Assembly (NCBI RefSeq): GCF_000237995.1
Contig: NC_016605.1
Span: forward strand, 1,765,112 to 1,829,111
Source of the DNA: Pediococcus claussenii ATCC BAA-344
GTDB lineage: Bacteria > Bacillota > Bacilli > Lactobacillales > Lactobacillaceae
Direction: 5' to 3'
Length of the DNA: 64,000 nucleotides
This document shows positions 15,845-26,182 of this stretch, piece by piece (the first letter of the stretch is position 1; each line of letters starts with the position of its first letter). A program made the position numbers and the translations under genes. The notes beneath the pieces were generated by a model. That model did no database searches. It was not told where the DNA came from and worked only from the letters and a program-made list of their open reading frames with translations.

Positions 15845-17098
15845 CTATTTCGCTTGTTCAGTTAACTTATTTGAAGTTTCAGTCAAGGTCACATTAGCGG
15901 TTTTATAGTTACCATTACGATAGTATCCAACCGTGATCTTATCCCCAACCTTATATTTATACAACGTATCCCTTAAACCTGATAAACCAGATATTTTGTG
16001 GTTATCAACCTTAGTCACAACATCATATTTCTTTAATCCCGCATTTGATGCAGGAGAACTGCCAAATACTTGCATTATCACGGCGCCATCTTGAATATTT
16101 GATGGTAATTTTAATACCGATTTTTGTTGACTAGCTGAAACCTGAGTTAAATCAACGGTTGCAACTCCCAGAGCTGGGCGCGTAATTTTACCATTCTTAA
16201 CTAACTGATCAATAATTGAAACAACCTCATTGGAAGGAATTGCAAATCCCATTCCTTCGACACTAGTTCCACTACTATCACCAGTACTAGCCAATTTCAT
16301 GGAATTTATTCCAACTACCTGCCCAGCTAAATTAATCAAAGGTCCACCTGAGTTACCGGGATTAATGGCTGCGTCTGTTTGAATAACAGTAGCCTCGCCA
16401 GCAGCTTGCCCATCCTCTGCTGCAGTTGAAACAGTTCTCTTCTTTGCAGAGATAATTCCTTGTGTGAGTGAAGTAGCATATTCTGATCCCAGCGGTGAAC
16501 CAATTGCAAGTGCAGTCTCACCAACCTTAATATCGTCAGAATCACCAAAACTTGCGACCTTTTGCACATCAGAAGCATTGATCTTTAAAACTGCTAAATC
16601 AGTAATTGAATCTTTACCAACTAACTCAGCGGGAAGTTTCTTTCCATCACTCATAATGATTTCCAACGAATTAGATCCAGAAACAACATGGTTATTAGTT
16701 ACAATATAAGCAGTATTCCCGTTCTTTTTATAGATTACACCAGAGCCCTCCGAAGCGGTCTCAAGTTGACTTGAATCGCTCTTACTTTGCGATTTAGATC
16801 CACTACCAAATATTGATCCAATTACGCCTTGACCCGATGATGAATTTGATGCTTTTTGTAAATTAATAACAGAAACAACCGAATCTTTAATTGTATTAAA
16901 AGCTTTTTCGGACTGCGTATCAACGTTAACCTTGACGTCACTAACCTTTGTGGTACCACCCGAATTAGAACCAGTTGGAACTGCAGTAGAGCTATCATCA
17001 ATTCTTTGTTGCACAAAACTGGCTCCACCAAATGCAACTCCACCACCGATTAATCCAGCAATTGCTGCCGTTAAAATTAGCTTATTGTTTTTGTTCAT
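15845..17098 (-). CDS. htrA: HtrA/DegP-like membrane-anchored serine protease
   Basis: HtrA is a surface quality-control protease. The 417-residue chain has an N-terminal membrane anchor (residues 7-29) and a Ser/Gly-rich linker. The S1C protease domain has triad residues at about His137 (TNNHVV), Asp167 (SITDLAVL) and Ser250 (GNSGGPL). One PDZ domain follows near residues 310-405. This is the usual one-PDZ Gram-positive form. The ATG at 17098 starts directly before the basic residues of the anchor; the longer open frame upstream has no ribosome site. It is the last gene of the wal operon, in the position known from other Firmicutes, and is followed by its own terminator. Confidence 0.95.
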   Translation of the reverse strand: MNKNNKLILTAAIAGLIGGGVAFGGASFVQQRIDDSSTAVPTGSNSGGTTKVSDVKVNVDTQSEKAFNTIKDSVVSVINLQKASNSSSGQGVIGSIFGSGSKSQSKSDSSQLETASEGSGVIYKKNGNTAYIVTNNHVVSGSNSLEIIMSDGKKLPAELVGKDSITDLAVLKINASDVQKVASFGDSDDIKVGETALAIGSPLGSEYATSLTQGIISAKKRTVSTAAEDGQAAGEATVIQTDAAINPGNSGGPLINLAGQVVGINSMKLASTGDSSGTSVEGMGFAIPSNEVVSIIDQLVKNGKITRPALGVATVDLTQVSASQQKSVLKLPSNIQDGAVIMQVFGSSPASNAGLKKYDVVTKVDNHKISGLSGLRDTLYKYKVGDKITVGYYRNGNYKTANVTLTETSNKLTEQAK

Positions 17099-17191
17099 TG
17101 ATCTACATTCCCTTCCGAGCTTTATTATCAAAATAATACACTTTAAATTCGAACAAATTATGAAAAAGTAACACAATTAAATACATGTTGT

Positions 17192-17998
17192 TTAAATAAG
17201 TGTTAATTTATCTGCTTTTTCGTGGTCAGTGTCCAAAACCTCAAAATCATGTCCCACACCTAAATCATTATTTTGCATCATTGAAGTAACAGTTAGGTGC
17301 GCCAACTCTTTCATATTGTTATGTAAACTTAAATGTCCAAGATAGATTTTTTTGGTCCGATTTCCCATCACATTCATCAAGGCATTAGCACCATCTTCAT
17401 TAGATAAATGACCATGACCTCCCAAAATACGTTGCTTTAATGGCCATGGATACTCACCCATTCGCAACATTTCCATATCATGATTAACCTCAAATAAGTA
17501 ACCATCGGCGTTGTTAATTGTTCCCGCAACCCGATCGGATACGTAGCCAGTATCAGTTAGAATTACAAAAGATTTTCCATCATGATGAAATTCATAGAAC
17601 TGCGGTTCAGCAGCGTCATGAGAAACTGAAAAACTTTCGACATCCAAATCACCTAGTGTTTTTACCGTATTGGCATCAAAAATAAATTTTTGTGCATTAT
17701 CTAATTTTCCGATCTTACTACCAATTGCAGCCCAAGTACCCTTATTGGCATAAACATTCAAATTATATTTGCGAGCAAGGACACCAGCCCCCTTGATATG
17801 GTCCGTATGCTCATGTGTAATAAATAGAGAATCGACATCATTTAAATCTCGGCCGATACTATCCATCAACCCAGCAATCTTCTTTCCGCTCAATCCTGCA
17901 TCCACCAATACCTTGTGTTCTGGTGTCTCAATATACGTAACGTTTCCCGTACTACCACTAGCAAGTACACTAACTTTTAATCCCTTATCTGATGACAA
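17192..17998 (-). CDS. walJ: metallo-beta-lactamase fold hydrolase WalJ (YycJ)
   Basis: The HEHTDH motif (FITHEHTDHIKG) near residue 64, the LASGSTGN start and the later D-T-G-Y and G-H-L segments mark the YycJ/WalJ branch of metallo-beta-lactamase fold proteins, which bind two metal ions. WalJ is a predicted exonuclease-like hydrolase linked to coordination of replication and cell wall metabolism. A TTG at 17998 lies seven bases after GGGGAG and gives MSSDKGLKVSVLASGSTGN, the family N-terminus; the ATG five codons upstream has no ribosome site. It lies between walI and htrA on the same strand. Confidence 0.93.
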   Translation of the reverse strand: MSSDKGLKVSVLASGSTGNVTYIETPEHKVLVDAGLSGKKIAGLMDSIGRDLNDVDSLFITHEHTDHIKGAGVLARKYNLNVYANKGTWAAIGSKIGKLDNAQKFIFDANTVKTLGDLDVESFSVSHDAAEPQFYEFHHDGKSFVILTDTGYVSDRVAGTINNADGYLFEVNHDMEMLRMGEYPWPLKQRILGGHGHLSNEDGANALMNVMGNRTKKIYLGHLSLHNNMKELAHLTVTSMMQNNDLGVGHDFEVLDTDHEKADKLTLI

Positions 17999-18062
17999 AA
18001 TATTACTCCCCATACTATTAAATTTAACTTCATTTAATAAACTGCTTAACTTAAAATGAAAC

Positions 18063-19025
18063 TCAGCGAACGCTATTCATTCGTTCACTCCGGCTTCTCA
18101 CAACAGTATTCGACGACGATGTAGCGTTATCCGAAGCAACCGTTGAAGTTGCTGAAGATCCGGCCGGCGCTCCAATTGTCTCTGTCACATCTGACGCTGC
18201 TGAATTTTCGTTCTCAGAATCAGTAACAGTTGTCTGACTATCATGTTTCATAATCATACCTGTGAATGCATCAATACGTTTAATTTGGACATTGGGATTA
18301 TTCTTACTTTTAACACCAATCACCCATGTTGGGACATATACTAAACCATTATTACCATCAAGTAAATGAGTATACCCTAGGTCTGCCCATTCAATTTTAG
18401 AATCATTTGGAATTTCGTTATACTGATAAAGCCATGTAACAGCTCGTGCTTGACTAATTAAATCTGATTCTTCCCTCAGAGGTGCTACATTAGATATATA
18501 TCCCTGGGTGTAACCCGTGACTAATCCATTATTATTAACATTGAAAACTAGCTCACCAAAATGGGAATAGACTGAATGACCATCGACATGTTGCGTATAA
18601 ACAACCTGACTTCCATTTGAAAGATGACTGTTATATCGATATTTCGAACCAAGAATAATATTACTTGGATTATCAACAAAGTCATCTAGGGTCTGACTCG
18701 GGTTTTTAATCGAAATTGATATTGGAGTTGATAAATTACTCGTCAAAATACCGTTTGAAACACGTGTTGTTTGTCCTGCTAATTGTTTAGTATCACGAAA
18801 TACATTATCAATTTCTCCACTAGCATAGTAACCCCTTAACGTTTTATTAGAAAGAGGGGAAAATGAAATTTGGTCATTCCGCATTTCGCTTAGAATTGTA
18901 GCATTTTTATCAGAGTTCGATGAAGTTCTAATTCCTGACTCATTTTGCCAAAAAGAAAACACCAAAAATGCATCCAAAAATGCAAAAACAATGATAAAGA
19001 TTATTTCAATCCTTTTAAAATTCAT
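18063..19025 (-). CDS. walI: two-component system regulatory protein WalI (YycI)
   Basis: This 320-residue protein has a short cytoplasmic tail and one membrane helix near residues 8-25, with the rest outside the cell, the topology of YycI. The YycI beta-fold region is recognisable in IVFAFLDAFLVFSFWQ and the later HSVYSHFGELVFN. The C-terminal 50 residues are Ser/Thr/Ala-rich and probably disordered. Together with WalH it restrains the kinase WalK in Bacillus and related bacteria. It follows walH after 17 bp and is preceded by GAGGGGAG. Confidence 0.92.
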   Translation of the reverse strand: MNFKRIEIIFIIVFAFLDAFLVFSFWQNESGIRTSSNSDKNATILSEMRNDQISFSPLSNKTLRGYYASGEIDNVFRDTKQLAGQTTRVSNGILTSNLSTPISISIKNPSQTLDDFVDNPSNIILGSKYRYNSHLSNGSQVVYTQHVDGHSVYSHFGELVFNVNNNGLVTGYTQGYISNVAPLREESDLISQARAVTWLYQYNEIPNDSKIEWADLGYTHLLDGNNGLVYVPTWVIGVKSKNNPNVQIKRIDAFTGMIMKHDSQTTVTDSENENSAASDVTETIGAPAGSSATSTVASDNATSSSNTVVRSRSERMNSVR

Positions 19026-19042
19026 TTCCTACTCCCCTCCTC

Positions 19043-20344
19043 TTAGTTATTTGAATTTTGTACTACTACCCACTTATTCTTATAGTGTACGTACCAACTC
19101 GGAACTAAATTAACGCTAGAGTCGGTCTTTACATTGCCTTCCCATGTATATCCAATTTGAATACCATCTACCTCATCCATGTCAAATCCACTTGCCTGTA
19201 ACTGGTTCAATGTTGTCTTAGTATCTGGTAGGCTAACACTCTTTTTCTGCGCTGGCATTGGTATTTCTAGGTTATATATTGAAAAATCGGTTTGGCGATC
19301 ATTATTATTTCCACTAACTCTCACCGTACCAAGGTCGTCTTTATTAAAAATAGGGTATCCTTCTACAAAGCTTCGAAAAACTATTTGGTTATCGTTGCTA
19401 ATATAATTAAAATATCTCATGTTATCCAATGGTACTCCCAATTCCCGTAACTGAGAAAAACTGTTCTCAATTCGTGTGCGCAAATCATTGGAGGAATTAG
19501 TTCCCCGAGTTGAGTCGTTAAACTGAACTGTTCCATTATCTCTTATAACTAATCGTTTACTGTTTCTACCGTCAGTATAAACTGTTCCCTCTTTTGTTTT
19601 CTTACTGTTAGTTGAACCTGAATCAGCAGCCGATAACAAGTTTGAAACGAATAAATTACTATTCAACTTATTCAACTGATAACTATAATAAGGAGCGTCC
19701 ACTGTATCTTGGTACATGGTAATCAAACTATGATTTAATATCTCTTCTTTAACATTGTTTCGAATATTTGCCTTTTTTACCAATGACTTAATCGAAGTTA
19801 AATCTTGATTGGTAACATCAATTTGATAAACATTGTAGTTTTCATCGTTCAATAAATAAATCTGTCCCCCTCTATCAAGCGGGATTAATATCCTACCAAA
19901 CTGGTCTGACATTTTTAAACTTTGATTAAATGTTTCATTAAAAATATCGCCAGTAATGTTGTCTTCATACTTAAGCATCACACTTTTCGCATCAGTTGCA
20001 TAATCCAAATAACGTTCTTTGTTGCCCTTAACCACCAAACGAATATTTTTCATTTTCCAGGTTCCAACTTTACTGGCAATCATATGTGATAAATTAATTT
20101 TTGTATTACTAACTGTACTCTGTTTTTGTTCACCATTGGAATACACCACTTGTGTTGGAGTTACCACATCGCTCATTTCACGCGTTGCTTGATCAGATTG
20201 TACTTTCTCGCTAGTAACTTGTTGATGTGATCTCTCATAACGTGCTGGATTAGTCCATATTAGCCATGAAAGGGCCATACTTGCCAGTGCTAATACCGTT
20301 AAAAAAGCATGTCTAAAGAATACCCTAAATCTAGTTCTTCTCAT
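19043..20344 (-). CDS. walH: two-component system activity regulator WalH (YycH)
   Basis: WalH has a single N-terminal membrane helix (about residues 9-28, ending ALSWLIWTNPARYE) and a large extracellular domain; the SWLIWTNPARY stretch is the YycH signature. It acts with WalI on the sensor kinase WalK. The start is taken as ATG at 20344, which overlaps the walK stop as ATGA, indicating translational coupling. A TTG two codons upstream is the alternative. The chain is 433 residues, the family length. Confidence 0.92.
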   Translation of the reverse strand: MRRTRFRVFFRHAFLTVLALASMALSWLIWTNPARYERSHQQVTSEKVQSDQATREMSDVVTPTQVVYSNGEQKQSTVSNTKINLSHMIASKVGTWKMKNIRLVVKGNKERYLDYATDAKSVMLKYEDNITGDIFNETFNQSLKMSDQFGRILIPLDRGGQIYLLNDENYNVYQIDVTNQDLTSIKSLVKKANIRNNVKEEILNHSLITMYQDTVDAPYYSYQLNKLNSNLFVSNLLSAADSGSTNSKKTKEGTVYTDGRNSKRLVIRDNGTVQFNDSTRGTNSSNDLRTRIENSFSQLRELGVPLDNMRYFNYISNDNQIVFRSFVEGYPIFNKDDLGTVRVSGNNNDRQTDFSIYNLEIPMPAQKKSVSLPDTKTTLNQLQASGFDMDEVDGIQIGYTWEGNVKTDSSVNLVPSWYVHYKNKWVVVQNSNN

Positions 20345-22188
20345 TCCCAAGCATCCCCTTCCTCAAACGGTTCATATGGTAATGAAATATAGAAGGTAGA
20401 TCCAACCTCTTCTTTACTCTCAACCCAGATTCTACCACCATGCATCTGAATAACCTCTTTTGAAATAGCTAGCCCTAAACCGGTTCCTCCCTGAGCACGA
20501 GAACGTGCCTTATCAACACGGTAGAATCGATCAAATACGTGTGGCAAGGCATCCTTTGGTATTCCAAGTCCTTGATCTGAAATACTCAAAATAACGTGAT
20601 TATGGGTTTCAAGGAGTCGACATGTTATGACACCACCATCGGGAGAATACTTGATTGCGTTATTCATTATATTATCAAGAACCTGTTGAATCTTATCCGT
20701 ATCTACTTCAACCCAAATATCGCGCTTAGTAAAGTCACGCTTAATTGAATACATTTTCTCCGGCTTATCGCTACTCTTTAGAATCATATCGAAGCGATCT
20801 AAAATATGACTAAATAATTCATTTAGGTTAACAAACTCCAAATCTAACTTAGCGGTACCTGAATCCATACGTGATAAATTCAGTAAGTCATTAATCATTC
20901 GCATCATTCGATCGGTTTCATCTTGCGTAACTTTCAAAAAATTAGGAGCAACTTCAGGATCTTTCCAAGCACCATCAACAAGCGCTTCAATGTAGCTCTT
21001 CATGCTAGTTAAAGGTGTACGTAATTCGTGTGAAACATTGGAAACAAATTGCTTTCGATCTTCATCAATCTTTTGCTGTTCAGTAACATCATGTAACACA
21101 CAAACCAATCCACTAATAAACCCAGACTCACGTTGAATCAAAGCAAATGATGCATGCAAAATAAGATCTTTTCCTTCTTCAGAAAGATCTAATACTTCTT
21201 GTTCTTGATTTTCAAATAAGTCTCGCAAATTGTATTTATCACGTAACTTTAAAACATCCAAAATAGACTGACCTATTACTTGATCGGCATTGACATCTAG
21301 AAAATCCGTTGCCATCTCATTAACAATTGTTATTTTGCCACGACGATCAGCTGCAATAACACCATCAGTCATATAACCCAATACTGAGTCTAATCTTCGC
21401 CGCTCTGATTCAGTAGACTCTTGCGCCTCTTCAACTCGAACAGAAAGATTATTAACTGCCTCAGCCAATTGACCTAATTCATCGTCACCATAAATTTGAA
21501 CGTGACCTGAATAATCACCTCGAGCAATTTGCATCGTCCTCTGTCGCATTTCTTCAATTGGTCGGGTAATCGCTCCAGCAATTAAGATTGCTAAAATCAA
21601 ACCAACAGTAATCGCAATCAATGCAGCTACCACAAAAATAAGGGTAATGTTATTAACATTTTGATATACAGATTCCAAATGAGCGCGCAAATAAACAACA
21701 CCTACTAAATTATTTGTCGTACCCTGCGTATTAATTAGTGGGACGATTGAAATAAAGTAACGGGTATTATTGGCGCGATTATACGAAACTTGTTGGTAAG
21801 TTCTCGTATTATAAATTACACTTTTGACATTTCGATCAGTTGATTTTTGCCCAACAATTGCCTGATCATTGGCATCACTCGTACCACGAATAATTCCTTT
21901 ATTATCAATAACTCTTATTTCTGAAATATTTTGATTATTTCCACTACTAATAATTTGTTGAATTTGATGGTTAGCTTTACCAGTATTACTGCGTTCAAGC
22001 TGGTCAATGATCGCATTATCAACATATGGTTGTAACTGTACTTGGCTTTTAAACTGATTTAAATTTTGAGTTTCAAGTTGGCGCACAAAAATAACCCCAA
22101 AGACTTCCAACGTTACAACTAATAACATTGCAAACACTAGAGCTATTTTAAAATTAATTGACTTAAAAAATGGTGTTCTTTTTTTCAT
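20341..22188 (-). CDS. walK: cell wall metabolism sensor histidine kinase WalK
   Basis: WalK is the membrane kinase of the essential WalRK system. In order the 615-residue chain shows a first helix (12-33), an extracellular sensor domain, a second helix (181-205), HAMP (about 206-258) and PAS (about 263-370). The dimerisation domain follows with phosphoacceptor His387 in SNVSHELRTPLTSM. The ATPase domain has the N-box DNIMNNAIKYSPDGG, G1 SDQGLGIP and G2 GGTGLGLAISKEV. All catalytic elements are intact. It follows walR after 39 bp and overlaps walH by four bases. Confidence 0.97.
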   Translation of the reverse strand: MKKRTPFFKSINFKIALVFAMLLVVTLEVFGVIFVRQLETQNLNQFKSQVQLQPYVDNAIIDQLERSNTGKANHQIQQIISSGNNQNISEIRVIDNKGIIRGTSDANDQAIVGQKSTDRNVKSVIYNTRTYQQVSYNRANNTRYFISIVPLINTQGTTNNLVGVVYLRAHLESVYQNVNNITLIFVVAALIAITVGLILAILIAGAITRPIEEMRQRTMQIARGDYSGHVQIYGDDELGQLAEAVNNLSVRVEEAQESTESERRRLDSVLGYMTDGVIAADRRGKITIVNEMATDFLDVNADQVIGQSILDVLKLRDKYNLRDLFENQEQEVLDLSEEGKDLILHASFALIQRESGFISGLVCVLHDVTEQQKIDEDRKQFVSNVSHELRTPLTSMKSYIEALVDGAWKDPEVAPNFLKVTQDETDRMMRMINDLLNLSRMDSGTAKLDLEFVNLNELFSHILDRFDMILKSSDKPEKMYSIKRDFTKRDIWVEVDTDKIQQVLDNIMNNAIKYSPDGGVITCRLLETHNHVILSISDQGLGIPKDALPHVFDRFYRVDKARSRAQGGTGLGLAISKEVIQMHGGRIWVESKEEVGSTFYISLPYEPFEEGDAWE

Positions 22189-22227
22189 TGACGCTACAAA
22201 GCTCCCAAACGTATTTCAAATTTGAAA

Positions 22228-22926
22228 TTAAGCATTATCAGGGTTTCTTAGGTAATAACCAACTCCACGTCGTGTGACCAAGATTTGGGGATTACCTGGT
22301 GTCTCTTCAATTTTTTCACGTAATCTTCGAACCGTAACATCGACTGTACGAACATCACCAAAATAATCATATCCCCACACAGTCTGAAGTAGATGCTCTC
22401 GTGTCATTACTTGACCAATATGTTTTGCCAAATAATGCAATAACTCAAACTCACGATGCGTTAAATCTAATTGGTTGCCATCCCGCGTAACAGAATACGA
22501 ATCGGCGTTGATTAATAATGGGCCAATTTTCAAATTGTTATTTTCAGTTTGCTCAGTTTGCAGTTGGTCTTGGCGACGTAAATTGGCCTTTACTCGAGCA
22601 ACCAGTTCACGATTTGAAAATGGTTTAGTAACGTAATCATCGGCACCGAGTTCCAGTCCAACAACTTTATCTAATTCTGAATCCTTTGCCGTTACCATAA
22701 TGATTGGAATGTTATGTTTTGCTCGAACCTGACGAGCAACCTCAAGCCCATCTATTTTAGGTAACATTAAATCTAATAAAATCAAATCTGGTTTTTCACT
22801 TTCAACTAAAGCGAGCGCTTCTTCACCATCGTAAGCGGTCACAACATCATAACCTTCTTTGGTTAAATTAAATTTAACAATATCTGAAATAGGTTTTTCA
22901 TCATCTACTACTAAAATCTTTGGCAT
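22228..22926 (-). CDS. walR: response regulator WalR (YycF)
   Basis: This 232-residue OmpR/PhoB-type regulator controls genes for peptidoglycan hydrolases and wall homeostasis. The receiver domain has acidic residues Asp8-Asp9, phosphoacceptor Asp52 in LLDLMLP and Lys in VTKPF. The C-terminal winged helix ends in [15 protein letters not shown]...RRGVGYYLR. It heads the wal operon: the start ATG at 22926 has GAGGAGG upstream and the region to 23.1 kb contains its promoter. The sequence is highly conserved among Firmicutes, which makes the call secure. Confidence 0.97.
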   Translation of the reverse strand: MPKILVVDDEKPISDIVKFNLTKEGYDVVTAYDGEEALALVESEKPDLILLDLMLPKIDGLEVARQVRAKHNIPIIMVTAKDSELDKVVGLELGADDYVTKPFSNRELVARVKANLRRQDQLQTEQTENNNLKIGPLLINADSYSVTRDGNQLDLTHREFELLHYLAKHIGQVMTREHLLQTVWGYDYFGDVRTVDVTVRRLREKIEETPGNPQILVTRRGVGYYLRNPDNA

Positions 22927-23105
22927 ATTTGTCCTCCTCTGGAGACGGTCTAAACTTTTTCGGCATAAATAAAGCTTAATGTCGATGTTAATTCATGCTG
23001 AAACAATTATACCACATGCGGTCTAATTGCAATTTTACGTAAATTTAAAACCATTAATTGCACGAGGTTAACTGAACTTCATTTTGGTTAACATTGAAGC
23101 CTCTA

Positions 23106-23150
23106 ACAAAAAACTTGTCTATCATTCAGTTAAGATAGACAAGTTTTAGT
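23106..23150 (-). terminator. terminator of pepN
   Basis: AAAACTTGTCTATC (23110-23123) pairs perfectly with GATAGACAAGTTTT (23134-23147). On the minus strand it follows the pepN stop by 16 bp and runs into a T-tract, separating pepN from the wal operon. Confidence 0.88.
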
Positions 23151-23162
23151 ATTTTTAATATA

Positions 23163-25700
23163 TTATTTTGCGGTTATCCGTCGAATCGCAGCATTAACAG
23201 CCTGTTTTTCTGCCTCTACAAGGGCTACTCGGCTTTCAATTACGCGAATATCCATTGTGATTTCACGGGTTAATCCTGGTACATTCAATCTAGGTTCAAA
23301 GAATGCTTTGAATTCGGCAAGGCGTTTTGAGGTGTTAAAAATACCAGTGATAACCGTAATGAAAGTTGTAAATTCCATATCACCACCAACTGTATCTTCC
23401 AACCATTGCCAATCATTTCGAATCCAGTCCCAAGCAGCTTGTTCACCATATTCATTAGCTAGTGTACCTCTAAACCATGATCTTAAATCCTGTGGTTTAA
23501 TTGTGCCAGCATCCTCGAATTTAGTAATTAAAGTTGCAATCAATTCAGGATCCTTAGTACTTGTCAAAGCGCTACTTATATCAGATTTAAAGCTTGCATC
23601 AGAAGTCTTTCTGTATTCTGATAACAAACTCTCAAACAAATCGGACGTACCAAAGTTTTTAACTTCGTTGACCAAAACATATACGCGAATATCAGCAGGT
23701 AAACTTGCTAGATTATTGTTGTTAGCGGTGAACAACTTATGAGCTGCAGCAATTGCGTCAGAATTTTCAGCATACAACGCTGCATTTAGGACATACGGCC
23801 GTGTTAACTGATCATCGTTTGATTCGTTTTCAGTTGGTATCCATCCCAAACGTTCAACCTGTTTAACACTTAGTTGATTAAATAATGCCTTTAATTCTTT
23901 TTCTTCATCTGAATTTGCCGAAACAAACTTTTTCAGGTTATTTGCAACTCTATACAATGCAGCATTAACCACATTTGATTTACTGTCTGCAAATTTTGAT
24001 AACAATGGCACTACGCTTGCATACGAAATTTGACGTCCTTCAGCTAATAGTCGTAGATCCTGCAATAGTTGCAATTGAGCAATTGGATTTAAAGTACTGA
24101 TATTATTTAAAATATCATTTAGAAGTTCATCATCATATTTAACAATGAAATGTGATTCATTTCCCACATTAACTTGAAAAGGAGTTCCATTTTCAGAACG
24201 TAAATCAGCGTAATTTCCAAGCGTTACAGTTTTATCCTTCAAAATCTTTGGTGCAATTGCATAATTACTGTTAAGTGGAATTTGCCATTCACGTCCCACT
24301 TCTTTCCCATCACCAATAAAGAATTGTTGTTGAGTTAATTTTAATTGACCATTTTCAACTTGAGCACTTACTACTGGATAGCCGGGTTGTTCCAACCATG
24401 AATTCATAATTGAGCCTACATCGAGGCCAGAAGCATCTCCAAGTGCTTTCCATAAATCAGCGCCAGTAGCGTTCCCATATTTATGCGCTTTAAAATAGGC
24501 CTTAAGTCCCTTTTGAAGAGCTTGATCACCGATTAAGGAGCGAACCATAACCAGCATTCTTGAACCTTTAGCGTACACGATTGCACTATCGAACAACGCA
24601 TCAATTTCGGCTGGATTGGAAACCTGAACATGGACAGATTGAACACCATCAGTTGCATCACGCTGTAGAGCCGCTGCAGCTTCTGACGTTTGGAATAATT
24701 CCCAAATGTGCCAACTTGGTTCGATTGCATCGATTGCTACATATTCCATCATGTTAGCAAAGCTTTCGTTTAGCCATAAATCATCCCACCACTTCATAGT
24801 TACCAGGTCGCCGAACCATTGGTGTGCCAATTCATGTGCAATCACAGTTGCAACTAACTGTTTTGTATCTAAAGATGTGTTTTCTGGATCTAAAAGTAAG
24901 TATGCTTCACGATATGTGACAAGTCCCCAATTCTCCATTGCCCCAGCAGAAAAATCAGGTAATGCTAACTGCCATGAATGTGGTAGTGGATATGGTGTCT
25001 GATAGAAATCTTCGTAGAATTCAATAGATCTTTTAGCAATATCTACCGCGAAATCAAGTTCATTTGCTTTATGGGCTTTAGTAGCATAAACACCGACCTC
25101 AACTCCACTTTTAGTTTTTGCATGCTTACTTTGCAAATCCCCAAACGCGAACGCAATAAGGTAAGTTGACATACGCACGGTTGTATCAAAATAATGAACA
25201 CCATTCTCAACTCGCACTTCGGGCATATTACTTAAAACAGTTTCCCCAGGTTGTTCATCAAACTTAATTGCTAAATCAAAAGTTGCCTTTGCTTCGGGTT
25301 CATCGATGCTTGGAAAGGCTTGTCGAGCAAAGTTAGTTTCAAATTGCGTTCCAATAATTTGCTTCTTCACACCATCAACTTCGTAATATGAAGGGTAAAT
25401 GCCCATCATGCTATCAGTGAGTGGTGCGCTGTACTCGATCGTTAATTGTGTTTTCCCGGTGCTTTCAAGAGTGACTTTAAGTTCATCATTATTTCCATCT
25501 AGTTCAAAAGGAACATTAGTCCCATTTGCCTTAACTGATGTTACATCTAAATATTTTTGATGAATACTAATCGAAGCCGATGCTGCGACTCCTTCAATTG
25601 TTGTTTTTCCCTTAATCAACTTGGATTGGCGATTAATATCCAAAAAAACGTCATAGTGTTCTGGTTGAAATGTCTCAAAAAATCTTTTAATCTCTGCCAT
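23163..25700 (-). CDS. pepN: aminopeptidase N, M1 family
   Basis: PepN is a cytoplasmic zinc aminopeptidase that removes N-terminal residues from peptides in lactic acid bacteria. The 845-residue chain has the substrate-recognition GAMEN at 253-257 and the zinc site HEXXH at 289-293 (HELAHQW) with the third ligand Glu312. The C-terminal half is helical, as in the family, and length matches lactobacillar PepN. The start ATG at 25700 follows GAGG. The gene is monocistronic with its own terminator. Confidence 0.97.
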   Translation of the reverse strand: MAEIKRFFETFQPEHYDVFLDINRQSKLIKGKTTIEGVAASASISIHQKYLDVTSVKANGTNVPFELDGNNDELKVTLESTGKTQLTIEYSAPLTDSMMGIYPSYYEVDGVKKQIIGTQFETNFARQAFPSIDEPEAKATFDLAIKFDEQPGETVLSNMPEVRVENGVHYFDTTVRMSTYLIAFAFGDLQSKHAKTKSGVEVGVYATKAHKANELDFAVDIAKRSIEFYEDFYQTPYPLPHSWQLALPDFSAGAMENWGLVTYREAYLLLDPENTSLDTKQLVATVIAHELAHQWFGDLVTMKWWDDLWLNESFANMMEYVAIDAIEPSWHIWELFQTSEAAAALQRDATDGVQSVHVQVSNPAEIDALFDSAIVYAKGSRMLVMVRSLIGDQALQKGLKAYFKAHKYGNATGADLWKALGDASGLDVGSIMNSWLEQPGYPVVSAQVENGQLKLTQQQFFIGDGKEVGREWQIPLNSNYAIAPKILKDKTVTLGNYADLRSENGTPFQVNVGNESHFIVKYDDELLNDILNNISTLNPIAQLQLLQDLRLLAEGRQISYASVVPLLSKFADSKSNVVNAALYRVANNLKKFVSANSDEEKELKALFNQLSVKQVERLGWIPTENESNDDQLTRPYVLNAALYAENSDAIAAAHKLFTANNNNLASLPADIRVYVLVNEVKNFGTSDLFESLLSEYRKTSDASFKSDISSALTSTKDPELIATLITKFEDAGTIKPQDLRSWFRGTLANEYGEQAAWDWIRNDWQWLEDTVGGDMEFTTFITVITGIFNTSKRLAEFKAFFEPRLNVPGLTREITMDIRVIESRVALVEAEKQAVNAAIRRITAK

Positions 25701-25846
25701 GCTACATTCCTCACTTTATTTTAATATTTTTAATTATACGACATTTAAACCCTTATTGTATAAATAAGTTACTAAATTTATTTTCTAATATTAATCTGTA
25801 TTCAAAAAAAAATTCCATCTTTTTTAAACTTTTTACCCAAAACCTG

Positions 25847-25875
25847 TTGTCAGACCTCGTTTTTCATGGTACTAT
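25847..25875 (+). promoter_or_regulatory. promoter of tRNA-Lys
   Basis: TTGTCA at 25847-25852 and TACTAT at 25870-25875 are separated by 17 bp. The -10 box ends 21 bp before the first base of the mature tRNA. Confidence 0.65.
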
Positions 25876-25896
25876 ATTTTAGTCGATTGATCACAT

Positions 25897-25969
25897 GGGT
25901 GGTTAGCTCAGCTGGCAGAGCAACGGACTCTTAATCCGTGGGTCCAGGGTTCGATCCCCTGACCACCCA
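25897..25969 (+). tRNA. tRNA-Lys, anticodon CTT
   Basis: The 73-nt sequence folds into a full cloverleaf: acceptor stem GGGTGGT with ACCACCC, D arm GCTC/GAGC, anticodon stem ACGGA/TCCGT with loop CTCTTAA, and T arm CAGGG-TTCGATC-CCCTG. The anticodon is CTT, which reads AAG (lysine). The CCA end is not encoded. It is a single tRNA with its own promoter and terminator. Confidence 0.95.
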
Positions 25970-25985
25970 TCATATAGACGCCACT

Positions 25986-26038
25986 AATCAGTAGTTACGA
26001 TGCTTAAACGCCGTGATTGCTGATTTTTTTGTTTTTTA
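25986..26038 (+). terminator. terminator of tRNA-Lys
   Basis: AATCAG and CTGATT close a stem whose inner part (GTTACG with CGTGAT) pairs with wobbles, followed by a long T-run at 26025-26036. It starts 16 bp after the tRNA. Confidence 0.8.
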
Positions 26039-26141
26039 ATTACTCAGTGTCTATCCTCAAAATTCCGCATTAATAATCATTAAATTTAATAATAAACTTA
26101 TCATAATTAGACTTATCGTTTCCCCTTAATCAACACAATAT

Positions 26142-26171
26142 AAAAAACGGAAACCTAAATGCCAGTTTCCA
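26142..26171 (-). terminator. terminator of the FAH-family gene
   Basis: GGAAAC and GTTTCC pair around a 10-nt loop. On the minus strand the stem is followed by GTTTTTTAT, 12 bp after the stop codon. Confidence 0.65.
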
Positions 26172-26182
26172 TTCTCAATATT